From Paragonimus westermani (Eukaryota > Platyhelminthes > Trematoda > Plagiorchiida > Troglotrematidae), in NCBI GenBank assembly GCA_008508345.1, contig QNGE01000115.1, forward strand, positions 179,664 to 243,663: a DNA stretch of 64,000 bases, read 5' to 3'. Shown here one piece after another: positions 1 to 13,968 of the stretch (its first letter is position 1; each line of letters opens with the position of its first letter). Made by a program: the position numbers and the translations under genes. The notes below the pieces were generated by a model. It had not been told where the DNA came from. It worked only from the letters and a program-made list of their open reading frames with translations, and searched no databases.

Positions 1-3000
1 TGGTACGTTTTTCAGGAAGAGATGCCAACCATCTTCCAACCCCCAACCTGGAGGACCAGGAGACTGTGGTTTGTCAGACCTCTACCTGTTGGCCTGCCTG
101 GTATGAGTAACTCTGTCCAGTTTAGCCCAAAAGGTCATCGAGATGCGCAAGCAGTCACACCACGTCAAGGTTCAGTCTCACCGTGACGGATACCAACATA
201 TGGAACCTAACAGAGGTGGTCACGTCACATGATGGCATTTCGATATGACTTACGTGGTGTACATAATTGTAGGAAGGATGAAAGCAATGAACACCCACGA
301 AGTGATCGTTCATTAATTCATTGAGGACATGCAGTGACCTCAGTTATCCGGTGTTGTGTCATTGTCGTGAAGTGCATGTTCAGTCATACACGCAAGCTGT
401 TGTGTGTCGATCCCATGTTTCGGAACAATTTCATTCATGAGACTGTTCGCATCCAGCGAATAGCCAAACAAAAAAAAACAATAATGAACGGAACCCAGAA
501 AGAATTAAAAGTGAAAAACGTGCTGATTAACAATAAGACGATTGAAGTGAACCAAGCCTGAGTGTTAGGCATGTCCCTATTCGTAGACTAAGGACACTAT
601 TTGCGTATCTTCCACTAGGTCGATCTCAGACAAATTCCTAGTACCCATCCGTTAGTGTTAGTTCACTGGGTTGCTTTCAAGTCAAGTCAACAAATTGCTT
701 TGTACAACTTGAGGGTTGAATATTCAACATTTACACAATCACATCTTCAGCAAATGCAGCATTTAGTGGAATTATTAACTCGACCGTACGATCACTTCAT
801 TCACAGAACTGTCAAAATTAACAAGAAAAACCCTAATTAAGAGGCAACAGGTAAACGGTATGCATGGGTACTTGCACATATAGATTAGAAATTGGACCTA
901 GTTGAGAATGCACATATACGCTTGGAAAGATTGAAGCGAAAAGAATGGTCGGGATAGGAAAAAAATTTGAAGGCAAGCGACCTGTATGCCTTATAACGTT
1001 GAGCTACAAGAGGGCCAATGAGGCGAAAACGAGAAATGCCGATACACACACTCACAAGGCGGGAAATAAGGTTATACGGGAGGTAAAAACGACTTTAGCC
1101 AAAACATGTACAGTTGTGGCTCAATGTGACACCTGAACACTTGGCAGTTTGACGCTTAAAAAGAAAAACGTTTGAAACGCAAGTAACTGAAGGTTGCTGG
1201 TAGGATGTTCCTACAAGAAGGGTTGACAAAACACCAGTATATTTGGACCTACTGGATGATAAAGGATATGCGTTAGACTAATTCGATGAGGTCATTCTGT
1301 AGAATGAAGGAGGAGAAGGAGGACATTTTCGAACGTCAGATTCGAAAGACATCATCTGCATATGTTAGTGGAAACGAATCCTTCAGAATGGACATAAAAC
1401 TCACATAAAAAGGACAAGAAAAACGAGTAAAAAATACTACTGCCTGAATTATTGATTGGTGAGGAATATCTTTAACCAGCTAAGCGTGTAACCTGAGAGC
1501 GATGCGGAAAACAATTACATAACAACAGTTTGAGATGTGGTTATGCCAAAATCTTTCAAAGGATCCAACAGCTCAACCAAATCTCCAAACAATTGTGACA
1601 CTGTGAGCTCGTCACCGACTACAGATCTAGTACAGTGATAACTTCAAGCTTGGTTTGAAGACTGCTGAGATTAATATTGCACCTTATCACCGTCAAGTCA
1701 CAGTCAATGGCAACAGACTGTCAAAAACTACATACATTCAAAACGGACCAGAGGAAATCGAGTAATATAACCAGTACAGATCGTGACAGACCGGATTCAC
1801 TGTGCGGCTGAGTAAAACATGAAGTAAGTTGTTGAAGTGTATTAGAGGAGCCCTCTTTTTCGGTCCAAAACCGCTTCCTCCCTCGAGAAAACGACTCTAT
1901 CCAACTATAATACGCGGAAATGTCGTGAACAATCGAGAGGTAACCTTCGGCACATTTTTACCTGGTTGGCCTCTATTCCATTATGCTCATTGGTGGCTTA
2001 ATGGCATCAACTACTTTTTTGATGTCTGTCCTTCGATTTTTTGGTTCGAGAATGTTTGTAGGTCGTTATGCCCCCCATACATACCATACAACTTCCCCCT
2101 TGTCACACACGCTGTTGGAACGGAACACGTTATTTTTTGCACGTCTTTGGATTTGTCTTGGGCGCAATTAACGGGGACCGCCACGTTATTCTCAGGACCA
2201 TGATTTGCCGTGTTAATTATACCTAAGAGGATAATCCGATTTTCTGTCAATCCCACTATTATACCGTGGACGAACCAGCGTAGTGAGTCGAGGGTTTACA
2301 ACAAAGTGGAAAGTACACAGAAGCCAATTCTTTGCAAATATCCTTTCAGTTATGCCTAAACTATGGCTACCTTTGTAGATTGTTTTACGGCAATTAAGTC
2401 TATGGTTATGACAAAGACAAGTCAATCACCGTTACGTAAGATTCACATAAACGAACGCTAGATACGTATGTGGTATGTGCTCAATCAGTGCAAAATTCGA
2501 TCAACGACACAGGGCAACGATGGTCGACGTAGAGAGTTTGGATATTGCTGAAGAAGTCACATAACACACTTTGGCATACTGTAACATACAAACGGATGTG
2601 CCGTGTCACTTCGTCACGATTACCACGCAAAGTAAGTTCGGAGGGGAATCATTCGGATTTATTCAGAGCACACTACTTAATGGGCTTACCATCAGCTAGA
2701 ACACCCATTGTATACGTCGAAAAAATTCCCAACAAAGAGGTTTCCGTTGTGGGTAAGGGTGCAGATCCATGCGATGATTATAAATTAGTTGCAAACAAGC
2801 CGAGAAACCAAGAAGTTTCGCGAGCAGATAAGTTGCGATCACAGAACTCACGTTCAGGTTGACCTAGAAAACTTCATACAACTGCTATCATAAGGAAACA
2901 GAAGTCAATACATGGTTTAAACCCATCCACAACATTCAGCAATTAGCCTTGAGACCGGGTAAAATTGGCTGCAAACGTCGTCCACTTGCAGACAAAAATC

Positions 3001-4779
3001 GGTTGAAAGTCATCTGATTCAATAGTTGCTTTCTTCCAAAATGTCCTGATTCTCATCCAAATTTAGTCTGTTTTACGAGCATTTGGGGTCCATTGTGTGT
3101 GATAAGAAATCGCTTCACTCTAATGCCTATTACCTACCACACGATCGCGACAAAAAGTGCAACCGTTGGCTGTCCGGTCAGTTCACATAAACTGTAACTA
3201 ACTGTAAACATGGAAAGAAAGATAGACACAGCGGAAAATCATGGCTTAGGAGAATCTGCTAATGGTTCTGACTAAGAAGAGAGGGCACAGTTAAACGAAA
3301 ATGATTGCCGACAAAACAGAAAAGTAACGACAGGGAGTAGGGTCGAACGGTGTTGTGGGTTGACCTAACATGTTCTCTTACGAGTTAAGCAAACCGTAGA
3401 CCGAAATGTTTGTTAGTTTTATGCGAGCATCCTTTCATTGACAAAAGGCTGTAATAGAGTGTTTCGTTCCAGTTTCTTGTTGCACAAAGAATGCAGGCAT
3501 GGAGGCCCTTGTAATATCAATTGGCTAACAGATGAGAAACCAGATCGTCTAACAGTTTGAAACGGCCGGAAAATAAGGGTCATTACAAAACGTTCTTGAC
3601 TGTTGGGAAGAAAATGAGTTGTCCCTGCTACGAAACGTAAGGATAGACTGTGACCTTGAGGGAAGTGCCCAGAAATCCAATACTTATACAAGCAACCCCT
3701 CTTGATAGTTATTAGGGAGGCCTTTCGTAAAAAATACCAACGCGTTCAACAAGAACACAATGGGCCACATTCGGCATGCATGGATCAACTAATTGATTGC
3801 ATGCGTTACAGTGGGCTCAAAAATTACTACATCAAACGATGAGAGAATCGAATGCACTTTGATGAGTGCTTCTCACGTCACCTATCAGTTCACTTACAGT
3901 TGCGGTGCGAGGTGGGCAACATGAACATCTCCAAGTAGCTAGTACAGACAATGGTTCAACACAGGTCGGCATGCCAACGCCTAGACAGAAAATAATCGTA
4001 TTCGATCACGAAAGACGTAATTAAAACAGGTCACGTGGTTGACCCCGCCGGTTTGTTCACGGTTGCAGAAGGTGCTAAGGCAATCAATCTCGTTGTCGTG
4101 GCACTGGAACCGTTTACCCTATCCTGAATGTAGAAATGTGATGTCTTTCCGTTTCGCAGTTTGTCGCCAAGCCATAGGTCTACATAACTGAATGTTTTGT
4201 ACAATCGACTGATCAGAATAGACGAAATGCTTGCAACTCGCAATGTATGCCTTCGTGCCGCCTTGATGTACGTTGACCATCAGTGCCGTCTGAGTAAAGC
4301 GACATACGTGTTTGGTAGTAGTTCACATAACGAGTCTGTAACCAGAAAGATATCAACCGTTCCTCCAGTTCATGAATGTTCACTGATATTGTTTTTTCCT
4401 CATATATATCTATAATTGTCATTGCGCGAGCAACCGTCAGGACCAACGGCAACCCAGCAACAGAACTCAAACGTACAGCTCATATTTGAAAATGCATGTG
4501 TGTATTACTAGCGCGGATTAGTATACGTTTTAATACTTTGTGTCAGGATAATAGCAACCATAACAAGACTGACGTCAGTGGTAAGGTGGCAGTCATGAAG
4601 ATTCTAAATTGCTGAACTGAAAAGAGAAATCAACGAAGGATGATGCTATAATCAAAATTTGATTGCACAAACAAGCTCAATCGTAATGATTGGGGAATCG
4701 ATGGCGCTCTAACAAGGTACGTGTGTGGAAGGCGGGAAAAAAAAGTCAACAATTATCTGATCTTAGGTGCAAGCTCAGA
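1..4779. other. No gene recognised
   Basis: Only short, unrelated open frames occur. The longest are 1829-2203 (124 codons) and 2545-2862 (105 codons) on the plus strand, and neither shows a motif, splice context or familiar residues. No repeat family was identified here. It may be intergenic or intronic. Confidence 0.6.
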
Positions 4780-4880
4780 GAAACACTTCAGCTAACTCCT
4801 TTCGAAAAGAAATACTAGACTCTGGTTTTGGTTTAGTTAGAGCTCATCTTCACTAAGACTCGCAGTGTGATTTCGGTTCA
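4780..4880 (-). repeat. tRNA-derived SINE body fragment
   Basis: The segment cagctaactcctttcgaaaa, gaaatactagactctgg, gttagagctcatc aligns with the body of the 36-kb copy (cagccagcctctttcgaaaa, gaagcaccagactcgag, attagagctcgtc). Head and tail are not visible. Confidence 0.5.
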
Positions 4881-6162
4881 AGTTCTTACACCCAGAAATT
4901 CAACTACGTTCGAATATGAGTAATACTTACATTTTCGGTATTGGCACAGATAAACACTACAAACGATCACTAACATGGACAGAAGTCAAGTCAAGTGCAT
5001 TCTGTCGAAAAAGGCTGACTGGCAATCGTTGCAAACGATGTGACCGACTAACGGTGGTGTTTAAGTTGTTTCAACCAAACGATGACAGTTAAAAAAATAA
5101 AAAGCATAAAATTCAAGTGAATAATGGCAGTAATCAGTAACAGAATCAGTTCAGGATAGCAAGATGTACAGTTTTTCAATGGTGTTGATGTTTGTCTGAA
5201 CGACCCTTCAGATATGGGAAAATCACTCTCCAAAGATCGCGGGAAGAAGCTATGAGAAGCGGCGCAGAGAACGAAAAAAACATAAAGGCATTTGCTCTTA
5301 GATCAAGTGCCCAAAATTGAAGTCTAGGTCGGCCCGAATGACGATGGCAAGTGAGACCAGAGGCGCATGGTTTAGTGGTAACACGAGCCCTTTAAAATGA
5401 AACCGAACAATGTAATCTTAAGGGAACTTGACTGATTCTGGGCATCGCAATGGGCTGCAATAACCACACATGCTATCGCATGCCCATCTTGGTGTTTCTC
5501 CCAATCGTTAGTAACTGCCTTGCATAATGCTCTGTATGGTAGACGTCATGTCTGTAGAAGTGCGTGTCCCAGCCGAATTTGGAGATTTCTCAAATAAACA
5601 CAGGTGGGCTGTTCAATCCATTTGAAGTAGACTAACCGGTAAGAACACTGATAGTCAGAAGCCAAAGTCTTACGCGCATCTTCTGCACAAATGCATCAGA
5701 ACCTAATTTGTATAACAAGGCTCAGCATTGTAAACTCTCCTTTACATCGCAACCAGACGTCTTTGTGGTGTCACAAGTGGTCAAGATTCACGAATGTACA
5801 TCCACAATCATTACACATACTTCGTGAGTAATAATCTGAGCTGATGAAATACCACCCAGGTAGTTGAGACAACCATCATCATCAAGCTGCTTACCTGCAT
5901 AACTGAATAGAATAGGGCTCAATTAGACCCATAAGAACACATCGCACTCTGAAGGTAACCAGAAAGCTGCTGATTCCTGGGTTACGGTGAAGTTGTAGAG
6001 GAAAGTTTGACTGAACTGATACCCTTTTGTAACATTCATCAGCTTAAGAAAACATTGCCAGTGACTGTTAGGTAAACAATTACACAAACTGAACCCTCTG
6101 ATTAATTTCTACTGGTAAGCAGTCTACAAGTTAACCAATATAACTTGAACATTTCCTGCATT
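4881..6162. other. No gene recognised
   Basis: A box A-like string (gcgcatggtttagtggtaac, near 5362) resembles a tRNA-Gly-type D arm but has no box B after it. A 61-codon minus-strand frame (5048-5233) would contain one hydrophobic helix but has no supporting context. Confidence 0.55.
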
Positions 6163-6345
6163 TGACTGTAGCTTTCGTAGTCCTTTCGAAAGTAAATCGT
6201 AAACTTGTTGGAGCTTGCCAGTAAGGCATATTCAAGCCGCAGCCGGGATTCGAACAGCAGCCACTACTACAAAATAACCGAGTTGATAACAACGTCACTG
6301 ACCTTACATTAAGCACGATCAAATTCTCACATGCGACTCAAAAGT
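6163..6345 (-). repeat. tRNA-derived SINE copy
   Basis: Same family as 35920-36195. The minus strand has a perfect box B (GTTCGAATCCCGGC, near 6245-6255) and the body motif CTTTCGAAAGGACTAC (near 6180). The head region holds GTCAGTGACGTTGTTATCAA, and outward of it the flank matches the TTAGGCACGACCGAATT part of the reference copy, here ttaagcacgatcaaatt. Confidence 0.72.
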
Positions 6346-7381
6346 TTGCCGGGACGTGAAAACTGTAATCACATGTGGGTGACGTACACAGTTACCTATT
6401 AGTTCATTCGCCTTTAGCTAATGCAATTAGGTTTCTTCCATTGGTTACCTTGAGTAGGCACTCTGTGAAGAGTGTACAGTGGATTACTTTTTGTGTTATT
6501 CTAATTCGTCTTTGACAGAGAAAATTTATTAGACCAAGTAAACCGGTTATTCGAGTAACTAACAGTATGTGATGAATACGGAATTCATGTCTAACAAATG
6601 CTAAACTTGATGGGCGCGTCGTGTGATCAGCGTAGAAAGTATATCTGACTACGATCGAATTTTTGATTCAGCTAGGGAACGTATGATCACGATGTGTCAA
6701 GATAAATTCGGTTACACTTAAAACCCCGTGAACCGCCTGTGTGTGTGTTTTCGTTGTAAAATCACTCAATCCATCTGACAAACGGATAACGAAGGCTTTT
6801 ACCACTCTGTAATTTCAAGAAAGTGTTGTACTGACGTTGATCTAGCCGTTCTATCAGCTTAAAGTGATGCAGGTTTTGGTATGGATGGGCGGAAGCAACG
6901 ACCTGGCTACATTAAAAGATCCGGTAAATTACGAGTTCCGTTAATGTGTGATGCAAACTTTTAGTCGAAGTTGTCATAAGGTCAGCGATTTTACTGAACA
7001 GCAGAGGCTACAAACACTATTGCTAACGGATCAGAAATGCATAGAATTCGTTTGGACTCGAAGTCACTGCCGATTCTAACGTCGTAAGGTTGGAAACATT
7101 CTGCTGAGCATTTGCTTCTAGAGGGCACTAAACTAAAAACGAGGAGGACAGCAAGGACTGTCACTACAGATAGCCACAGCTGAGCATGCTAGTAACGAAG
7201 AAAATGGAAGAAAATTAGGGAACATAAGCAATCTATACGTTCTCCAGTTTAACATGTCTCGATATTAATTTAAGATGTCTCAGGTGACTAGGTCTAGGCA
7301 AGCTAATTTGATTTACTCTCTGCAACTGACAGGACAGCGTCCAGTCACGCTGTAACAGCCAGCTAATCTCTGTGTTTTCAG

Positions 7382-7567
7382 TCTACCTTTGTGCGTATTA
7401 GTCGTGCAACCCCGTTCGCCAGTGAAATTCAGCTAACCCACTGGGGGCATATTAAAATGACATCGAGACATCTTAAACTGGAAAAGGTGCAGAAGTCCCG
7501 AATACGTATGATTTTCCAGCTTGGCAAACGAGCCTGCTCTATGGGAACAACTTATGTCGATAAATAG
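7382..7567 (+). CDS. Weak exon candidate after a strong acceptor
   Basis: The acceptor ctctgtgttttcag ends at 7381. The following frame is open for about 61 codons up to a TAG at 7565-7567, beginning STFVRISRATPFASEIQLTH. GT dinucleotides inside (for example GAAAAG/gtgcag) could end the exon earlier. No family is recognised, and chance cannot be excluded. Confidence 0.15.
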   Translation, partial: STFVRISRATPFASEIQLTHWGHIKMTSRHLKLEKVQKSRIRMIFQLGKRACSMGTTYVDK

Positions 7568-10500
7568 ATGCGTTGATGCTGTTTCATTTTAGACTCAGAC
7601 AGTTCTTCAGATCAGACTGAAAAGTGAAACGCCATCGGTAAATCAACTGCTGACAAATTGTTTCCAAATTATGTACTCCCGATTGGTCTTAGTCGTAATT
7701 TGGAAGAACCACCACAACCACGAACACATTGGAGTGATTGTCTCCGTTGACAGAATCGATACGCCAAATGGGGTGTAAAACATACGGTGGGAAATAGAGA
7801 GCAATCCAACGGATAACTAAACAGATGAGACATGTGCATCCGTAGAATGTGGGGAAAATTTCGTCTCCATGCTGTGTATGACCATGTGGCTTGGGTGAAC
7901 GCAAGCACGTAAGCACCTGTCAGATATTCAATGCACTCGCGTCCCGGTCGAACTGTCAACAAGGGCGAATAAGCCTGTCTACTGTATACGCTTGGATCAA
8001 GCAACAACTTGCCATATATCCTCTTCGCCAACTAACGATGCTCACGGGAATCGACGACACGTGTCACGGAGCAAACAAATCAGTATCGGGAAGTACACAC
8101 ATAAACAGGATAACCGGAAGTAGTAGGCAACAGGACACTAAACAGAACGAATGTCGCTTCGAAGTAGATAGTGACAGAAGCAAACGCACATTAGACACAG
8201 TAATCACAAGAGGGGCACGCAGAATAATAACGGACTGAAACAGAAAAAACAAACAATAAGGTGCGCGGAATAGTACAAGGTCGCGAGCCAAAAATGCCCC
8301 CCAAAAAATGTACCACTGGTTGGATCATGGCTGGTATTAATTACGTCTCCTGTTGCATCTGCAAAAAATGATGAGAATGTGAGGCAATCTGTTGGCATTT
8401 TTTGCACACGAACCAAGCCAGTAAAATTACACAACCCTAAGCAGAAAGTGGGCAGACATGTTTACTGACCATTACCGAATATCCGCCTACTTAGCTCACC
8501 GCTGAATAGTCGTTGCTGTTGTTCGATGTGTGCAGGAAGAGGAACGTGCTGAGAGAGAAATATCTGGGTAGTTTAAATTCTCTGCCCTAAATATTCACTT
8601 TCGCAAGTGTAGGAGAACATTGCATACACACTTGCCTTGTTTTCATCCCTTAAGTTTTAGAGGCATGTCGTAGGTTAGCGAGGACCAACACAGATGAGCA
8701 CAAGCCGAACACATAAAGGGGACAACCTTCATAACTTCACTGTACAATACTAAATCGATGCAGCTACACCTATCTGACAGAAGTGCTTCGTAGTATGAAG
8801 CTGAAAGCACATCATGAAAAGTGAGACATGATCCAGCATAGTTCGTACAACCTGAAATTTGTCAAGCCATAATACTCTGTCGTCAGCTTGTTCAATATCA
8901 GTCGCTCCCTGTTCAGTAATTTGCAGTCCCCAGGGAAACATTGACTGTCCACCCCGTATTCCAACGTAAGTAACAGGCGGTTTGACCACAACGTGTTCAC
9001 ACGTAAATGGCTGTTGTGAGCAGCCGCCGTGCATGTCTGTCGTTCCTGCTGCCGGTGATTGTCCACTTGACCCTACACTTCTACGCTATTTATTAATACT
9101 CGCAGACGCCCAAGTTGGGCATACTCAGAGGACTGTAACAGGGGATTATAACAGGTGAACACATCTAATCTGTTTTAAACAGTTCATAGAAACACACCAG
9201 ACATCTGCAGGAGATGGGAAACAGCAATTTTAACCACCGATAGCGGGTGAATTTCAGCGAACGAGTTCACACATACACACCTGTTGTGGTCATGTAGTTG
9301 CCCGTAAAAATATTGTCCGATTGCCCGCTGATGAGGAGGAATAGATCGACAAAATTAATTAAGAAGAACAAGAATGTTTAGAGTTATGGTACGTGGCTGC
9401 GTCAGCCACAGCCATGGTGTGACGGCAAACGAGAATTGGAAAGAAAGAACGGACGTAAAGATCCGCATGGATTTAAAACGGTAAGACGTACATTAGTATG
9501 GGTGCACGATAATCCGTCATATTTTCATTAATATGTTGGCGATAGTTAGGGGATTAGCACCAGTAATAACGCATCCCAATCGATACATCCATATAGTGTT
9601 CACATCCGAAGTCTCCAACATGAAAATTAATATAACCGCATTCGTCTTCGTGACGTGAAACCTACGCGATATCTGCCTGCTACAGTTCATATTTCAAAAG
9701 ACGGTGTATGAGAATAGTGGATGGCTGGGTCAACACGCCGGTCACCATCAGCGAATGGGTTGCAACCTTTCTGCTTCGTCTACTATCTAGCGTGTTCGAT
9801 TAAATACACAGAAAATTAACCACAGATCAAGTCTCAATATTTATCAGGGTAGTCAGAAAGTACGATACTCGCCACTTGTAAGAGATTCAACATTAACGAC
9901 AAAATGAGGAACGAGAGGGTACAATTTGTCAGAAGGTGGTAGATTCATCGGTGACATATCAGGAGATCCAAGGTATAAATGGAGGTGAACAGACTAGAAA
10001 ATGTACCTGCTGGTGGATTGTGTCAGATCCGGATTACAAAAGAGAACCGGCAGACTGTCGGAGCTGAATGGTTTCGTGACCGGGTTTGTCATCACCAACA
10101 GCCACCCCGAGAGCTGCGTCGATTGAGCTCCAACAAAATATGCATCGGTTTATTGAGGCACACTTACACGACGATTCAACTAACGTCTAAGCACATGGAG
10201 ATTCCAGATCGACCGTAAACGATATAGGCCATTCTTTTCGTCCGTATATGTGACCACGCAGTTTGGTAGGTGAGTTACCGATTCATCCATACTCCGGCTC
10301 GCCAACCATTGGCACATACATACAGCGATGAAAGTGTTGGTTGCATGACCACTGGGAGATAAAGTTTACATTTAGGCACAAGTTCCTGATAAATGAAGAT
10401 ACAAGGGTTGGTGATGGGAAGATTACAGAGCTCCTCCTTCTTCAGGCTAACTGTGAAACTCGGCGGTTTATTGGTAATTAGGTCTAAGATGAAAAATGCA

Positions 10501-12563
10501 GGATGAAAAAATAATTATCACGGTCAATCCGACAAAAAGTCAGTCATCGCTGTTGTGTGTATACGTGTACAGAGGGGGAGACTGAAAAGGGAAACTGCAC
10601 GCAAAGACGTCTAGATTGATGATGTGATTATAGATGGCCGAAAGTAATGAACCCATGGTGGTTCCCCAACCTGAATTCTCAAACACGAGAGTTCTTAAAA
10701 GATAATTAACGTGTTAATTTTCGGTGCAAAGGATGGGTTGAAAAACCAGGTAAAAAAAAACAACAAAATCTCGAGAGTGATCTCAACTACATGAGACCGA
10801 ATTCGTCCCAAGCGCACCAAGAAAGGGGCCGTGAAAACGCAACATGAGAATGAAAACCAAATCGTTAAATATTGCCTGATTTAGAGTATACATAAACTCT
10901 GAAGGAAGAATGAAATGTGAAGATCTGACCAAACTACTGGATATGACTGTGACAAAGCGAATTGATAGTGAAGAACGAGTGAAACGATACACAGAACTAC
11001 AATTCGTCCAGAGTGGCTTAATCAGTCTCGAACACAGCAGGGAAAAAAGGAAGGCAGAATTTCACTGGCTTTATCAACTGGTACCACATCCAACATACAA
11101 CTTATAGACAGTCGCAAGTTGTATAACATCAGCGGGAAAGCCAACCGGTAGCTGAACAGCACATTTTTGGCCATGATAATTCAAAATGATCGATCACGTC
11201 CACTCCCCAGAACCTTTGTGACTCGTTTGGTCACCAACGTAAACAGTTGGGGAGGCGAGGGCTAATCTGATTCAGTGGCGTGAATGCTACTGTTGGTTGG
11301 CATGGCTATTTCTGAGGTAATTATAGTTTATAAAGCGCACCAGTGAAAGCCCGAAGAAGACAGTCAACACGTAGATGTTGTCTTACTGTCACATGTAGTT
11401 TGGATGTTCGCTTGCTGGATGTAGACCGACTGAGTTCCATAATCTTTAAGCTAGGGTCTGTTCGTATCATGATTATATGACAGATGAACATCAGTGTCAA
11501 CCATTAGTGATGATGACCATCAGTGTAGTGTGTTCAAAAACATACACCCCCCCAATCATGAAAAAACGATACCTTTTGTTTGGTTGATTAGAACGGTCGA
11601 TTGGATGTTGGCAACTCAGTGGTGACGGATGAACCGAACGAACAATCGCACAGGTTAAGATCCAAAGCTGATCGCTGTTAACATTACATTACATCGAGCC
11701 AACGTTCATCCCGAAGGAAATAAACAAATTTGGACAAGAAATCAGCGACACAGCCACGGACGAAACATTTAATTGGAACACACACCTTGGGTAGGCTCAT
11801 CATGCAACCACGCCATCGTGTTAACTCCAGTATGCAGTGATCATAAGACACAGCAGTCGAGCCCTCAGACTAACGTTGAGTCGAGGTACCGCTGGTACAT
11901 CAAATATATTCAGTACTATTCGTGTGAACGGTGAGTCAAGCAAATGGGAAACTACAACGGTTCCACTGCTGATTACCAATCATGCCTAAGTTGAAATTAC
12001 TCGAAGAATCTCTAGCAACGTGAATTTTTTATCATCTCGTGGCACAACAAAGAACGGTTGGAGTCACGACGGTAAGAAGCTAGTCAGTTGGTAGAGTGAT
12101 CACACATTCAGTTGTGCGGCTAGTCGGACGGAACATACAAGCATGGGGAACGGTGTCGATAAACGGAAGAAGCAGAGTGGTAATAATGAGCAAGGGTATC
12201 ACCACAGAAAAGCATCGCACCAATATGGCATCTCATTTGTTGCCCTGATCAACTGTACCGCGTCATGGTCACTTGCATAATGGCAAAATAGAGGTTTACT
12301 GCGTAAGACTGACATAACAGTTCAGAGTGAGGTTACAAGATCGACCTATGTGGTTACCACGGACTATAGGCACTTTGCAAAAGTTCAACGACTACCTGAA
12401 CCACAAGAACGAGGATCCTTAACTAACCGCAATAGCCTCATACAAGTATCGGAAAAGGTGTACAACAGTACCCTAAGCAGTCGAATTTGAGATAACCATT
12501 TGGTAAGTAATCGAAACATGCAGTGGCTATACGAGCCAGTAAGATCAGTGGATTTTTTTCCAG

Positions 12564-12669
12564 TAAAGCTGACATGTATTTCTATCCTTGGTTCAGCGAT
12601 CTTGGGGATATGGGCAGATGTTTCAGATTTCGTGTGTGTTTGGGCAAACTGACAGTGACTAACAAATAA
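12564..12669 (+). CDS. Weak exon candidate after a strong acceptor
   Basis: A strong acceptor (ggatttttttccag) precedes a 34-codon open frame ending in TAA (12667-12669), with KADMYFYPWFSDLGDMGRCF at its start. Composition looks protein-like, but an open run of this length after a random AG is common. No homolog is recognised and no partner exon was found. Confidence 0.14.
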
Positions 12670-13573
12670 CTCTGCAGGTCACATGACGGCGAACACTTTT
12701 TCGTGTAAGAGCAAGGATCCCAACTGGTTTCGATATAATCAAATGAACTATATTTTCAACGTGCACTAAAAAGAAAGCTTACAATCAGAGACCATACGCT
12801 ATGCTGTTTAATAGCTGAGGCATAGTGCTGGTGTAGATAACGCCAGTTCCAATGGTACGTCATTCAGATTGGGATCATTGTTTGAATACATCATTCGGAT
12901 GCTAGATTCACTAGAACATTCACAAACTTTTCGAGATCTTATGTTCAAGAATGTACAAACATCGCATTGGAAATAACAAAACAACCATTGTTTCCCTTTG
13001 AAGCAACCGGGGAACCTAAGCATTTCTCACTATGTGAGCAAACGTTTATATACGATAATTCGTTTGTGCTTAATGTGAGATCGAATGCGCAAGTCACTGG
13101 GATAACCTCAAGAGAACATATGCTGGAATTCAGTGACAAGTCGCCACACACGAGCGAGCTCCAGCAAGAGAAAGACTGGCGGCTACTGTTCACACTCAAA
13201 AAGAACTAGCTGAATATTTTGTGTGGATGAAATTCGTGATCAATTGCAACTGATGCTCAATCCATATCGCACTGTTCACAATTAAGACAGACAAATACAA
13301 ACACCCGGACTTTCCATGTTTGTATACAGGTAGTTTCCTTCAGGAGTTCACTGATCTCATTGAAGGCCTTTATCGAAACACTAAAAAAACTGGGCAACAT
13401 TTCGAACTTGAAAAACCAAACTGAAGCAAAGGAGGAAAAAATGTCAGGATACAATTCAAGATTTCAGTTGGACTGTTTTCTCAACAAGCTCGTCAAACTG
13501 ACACAACAACCATCTTCTCTAGTGTTTCTTGACCCAATGCAACTGACTTTGCCAGGAGATTGAACATATCGCA

Positions 13574-13968
13574 CTTATCATCATCATCACCATCATAACA
13601 GCCATGAGCCTGACCAAAAGGTACTGTGGCTCGGGCCGCCGCTCACCTCAACAGTGACGTGGAATATCCTAGAAGGGAACGTTACTAAGAAGGTCAACAA
13701 ATACGACACAACGCCATCTCGGATAGTGTATCTAACCAGCGGTTTGAGTGATCACGAGGCAATGCCTGCCCACTTTGCTCAATGGAGCAGTCAAGGTCTT
13801 CATATTTCGTGACCAAGTTGTTGCTTGACCACCACGCGGTTTTACCCAACTGTTGGTGGCCTCAGTATATAATGCCTGGTACGGTAAACGCTCAGCCGGC
13901 ATACAGAGCACCTGACCCAACCATCGCAAGCTATGCAACGTAATTAGTTGACCAATTGATCGTTTCAT
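13574..13968 (-). mobile_element. 5'-truncated non-LTR retrotransposon (LINE), 3' end with reverse-transcriptase C-terminus
   Basis: Read on the minus strand, 13968-13770 encodes the segment after the reverse-transcriptase domain that is common in flatworm LINE proteins: LHSLRWLGQVLCMPAERLPY, then WVKPRGGQATTWSRNMKTLT. The pattern is RRLRWLGHVLRMP, then KxRGGQxxTWxRxMK, then PRDxxNRWLDTLSDMA. A frameshift near 13775 moves the match into another frame (PRDHSNRWLDTLSEMALCRI), which ends at a stop near 13694. A short 3' untranslated region and a GATGATGATGATAA-type tail at about 13575-13596 follow. The copy is 5'-truncated, frameshifted and dead. Truncation from the 5' end with a short tandem-repeat tail is typical of target-primed reverse transcription. 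Confidence 0.87.

Larger units (their letters stand above)
6346..13573. other. Mostly unassigned DNA with two weak exon candidates
   Basis: Apart from the candidates at 7382 and 12564, open frames such as 7891-8238 (115 codons, plus), 7669-8031 (120 codons, minus), 10910-11107 and 12967-13209 with 13360-13563 (plus, same frame) show no recognisable motif. Overlapping open frames on both strands around 7.7-8.2 kb suggest stop-poor composition more than coding. Confidence 0.5.

Noticed and set aside
1829..2203. A 124-codon plus-strand frame rich in Trp, Phe and Pro
   Set aside because: No recognisable motif, other frames on both strands are open at the same place, and no splice or polyadenylation context supports it.
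5362..5392. tRNA-Gly-like D arm (gcgcatggtttagtggtaac)
   Set aside because: No T arm or box B follows within tRNA distance, and no acceptor stem forms.
7669..8238. Overlapping 115-120-codon frames on opposite strands
   Set aside because: Stop-poor composition explains both. Neither shows motifs or splice context.
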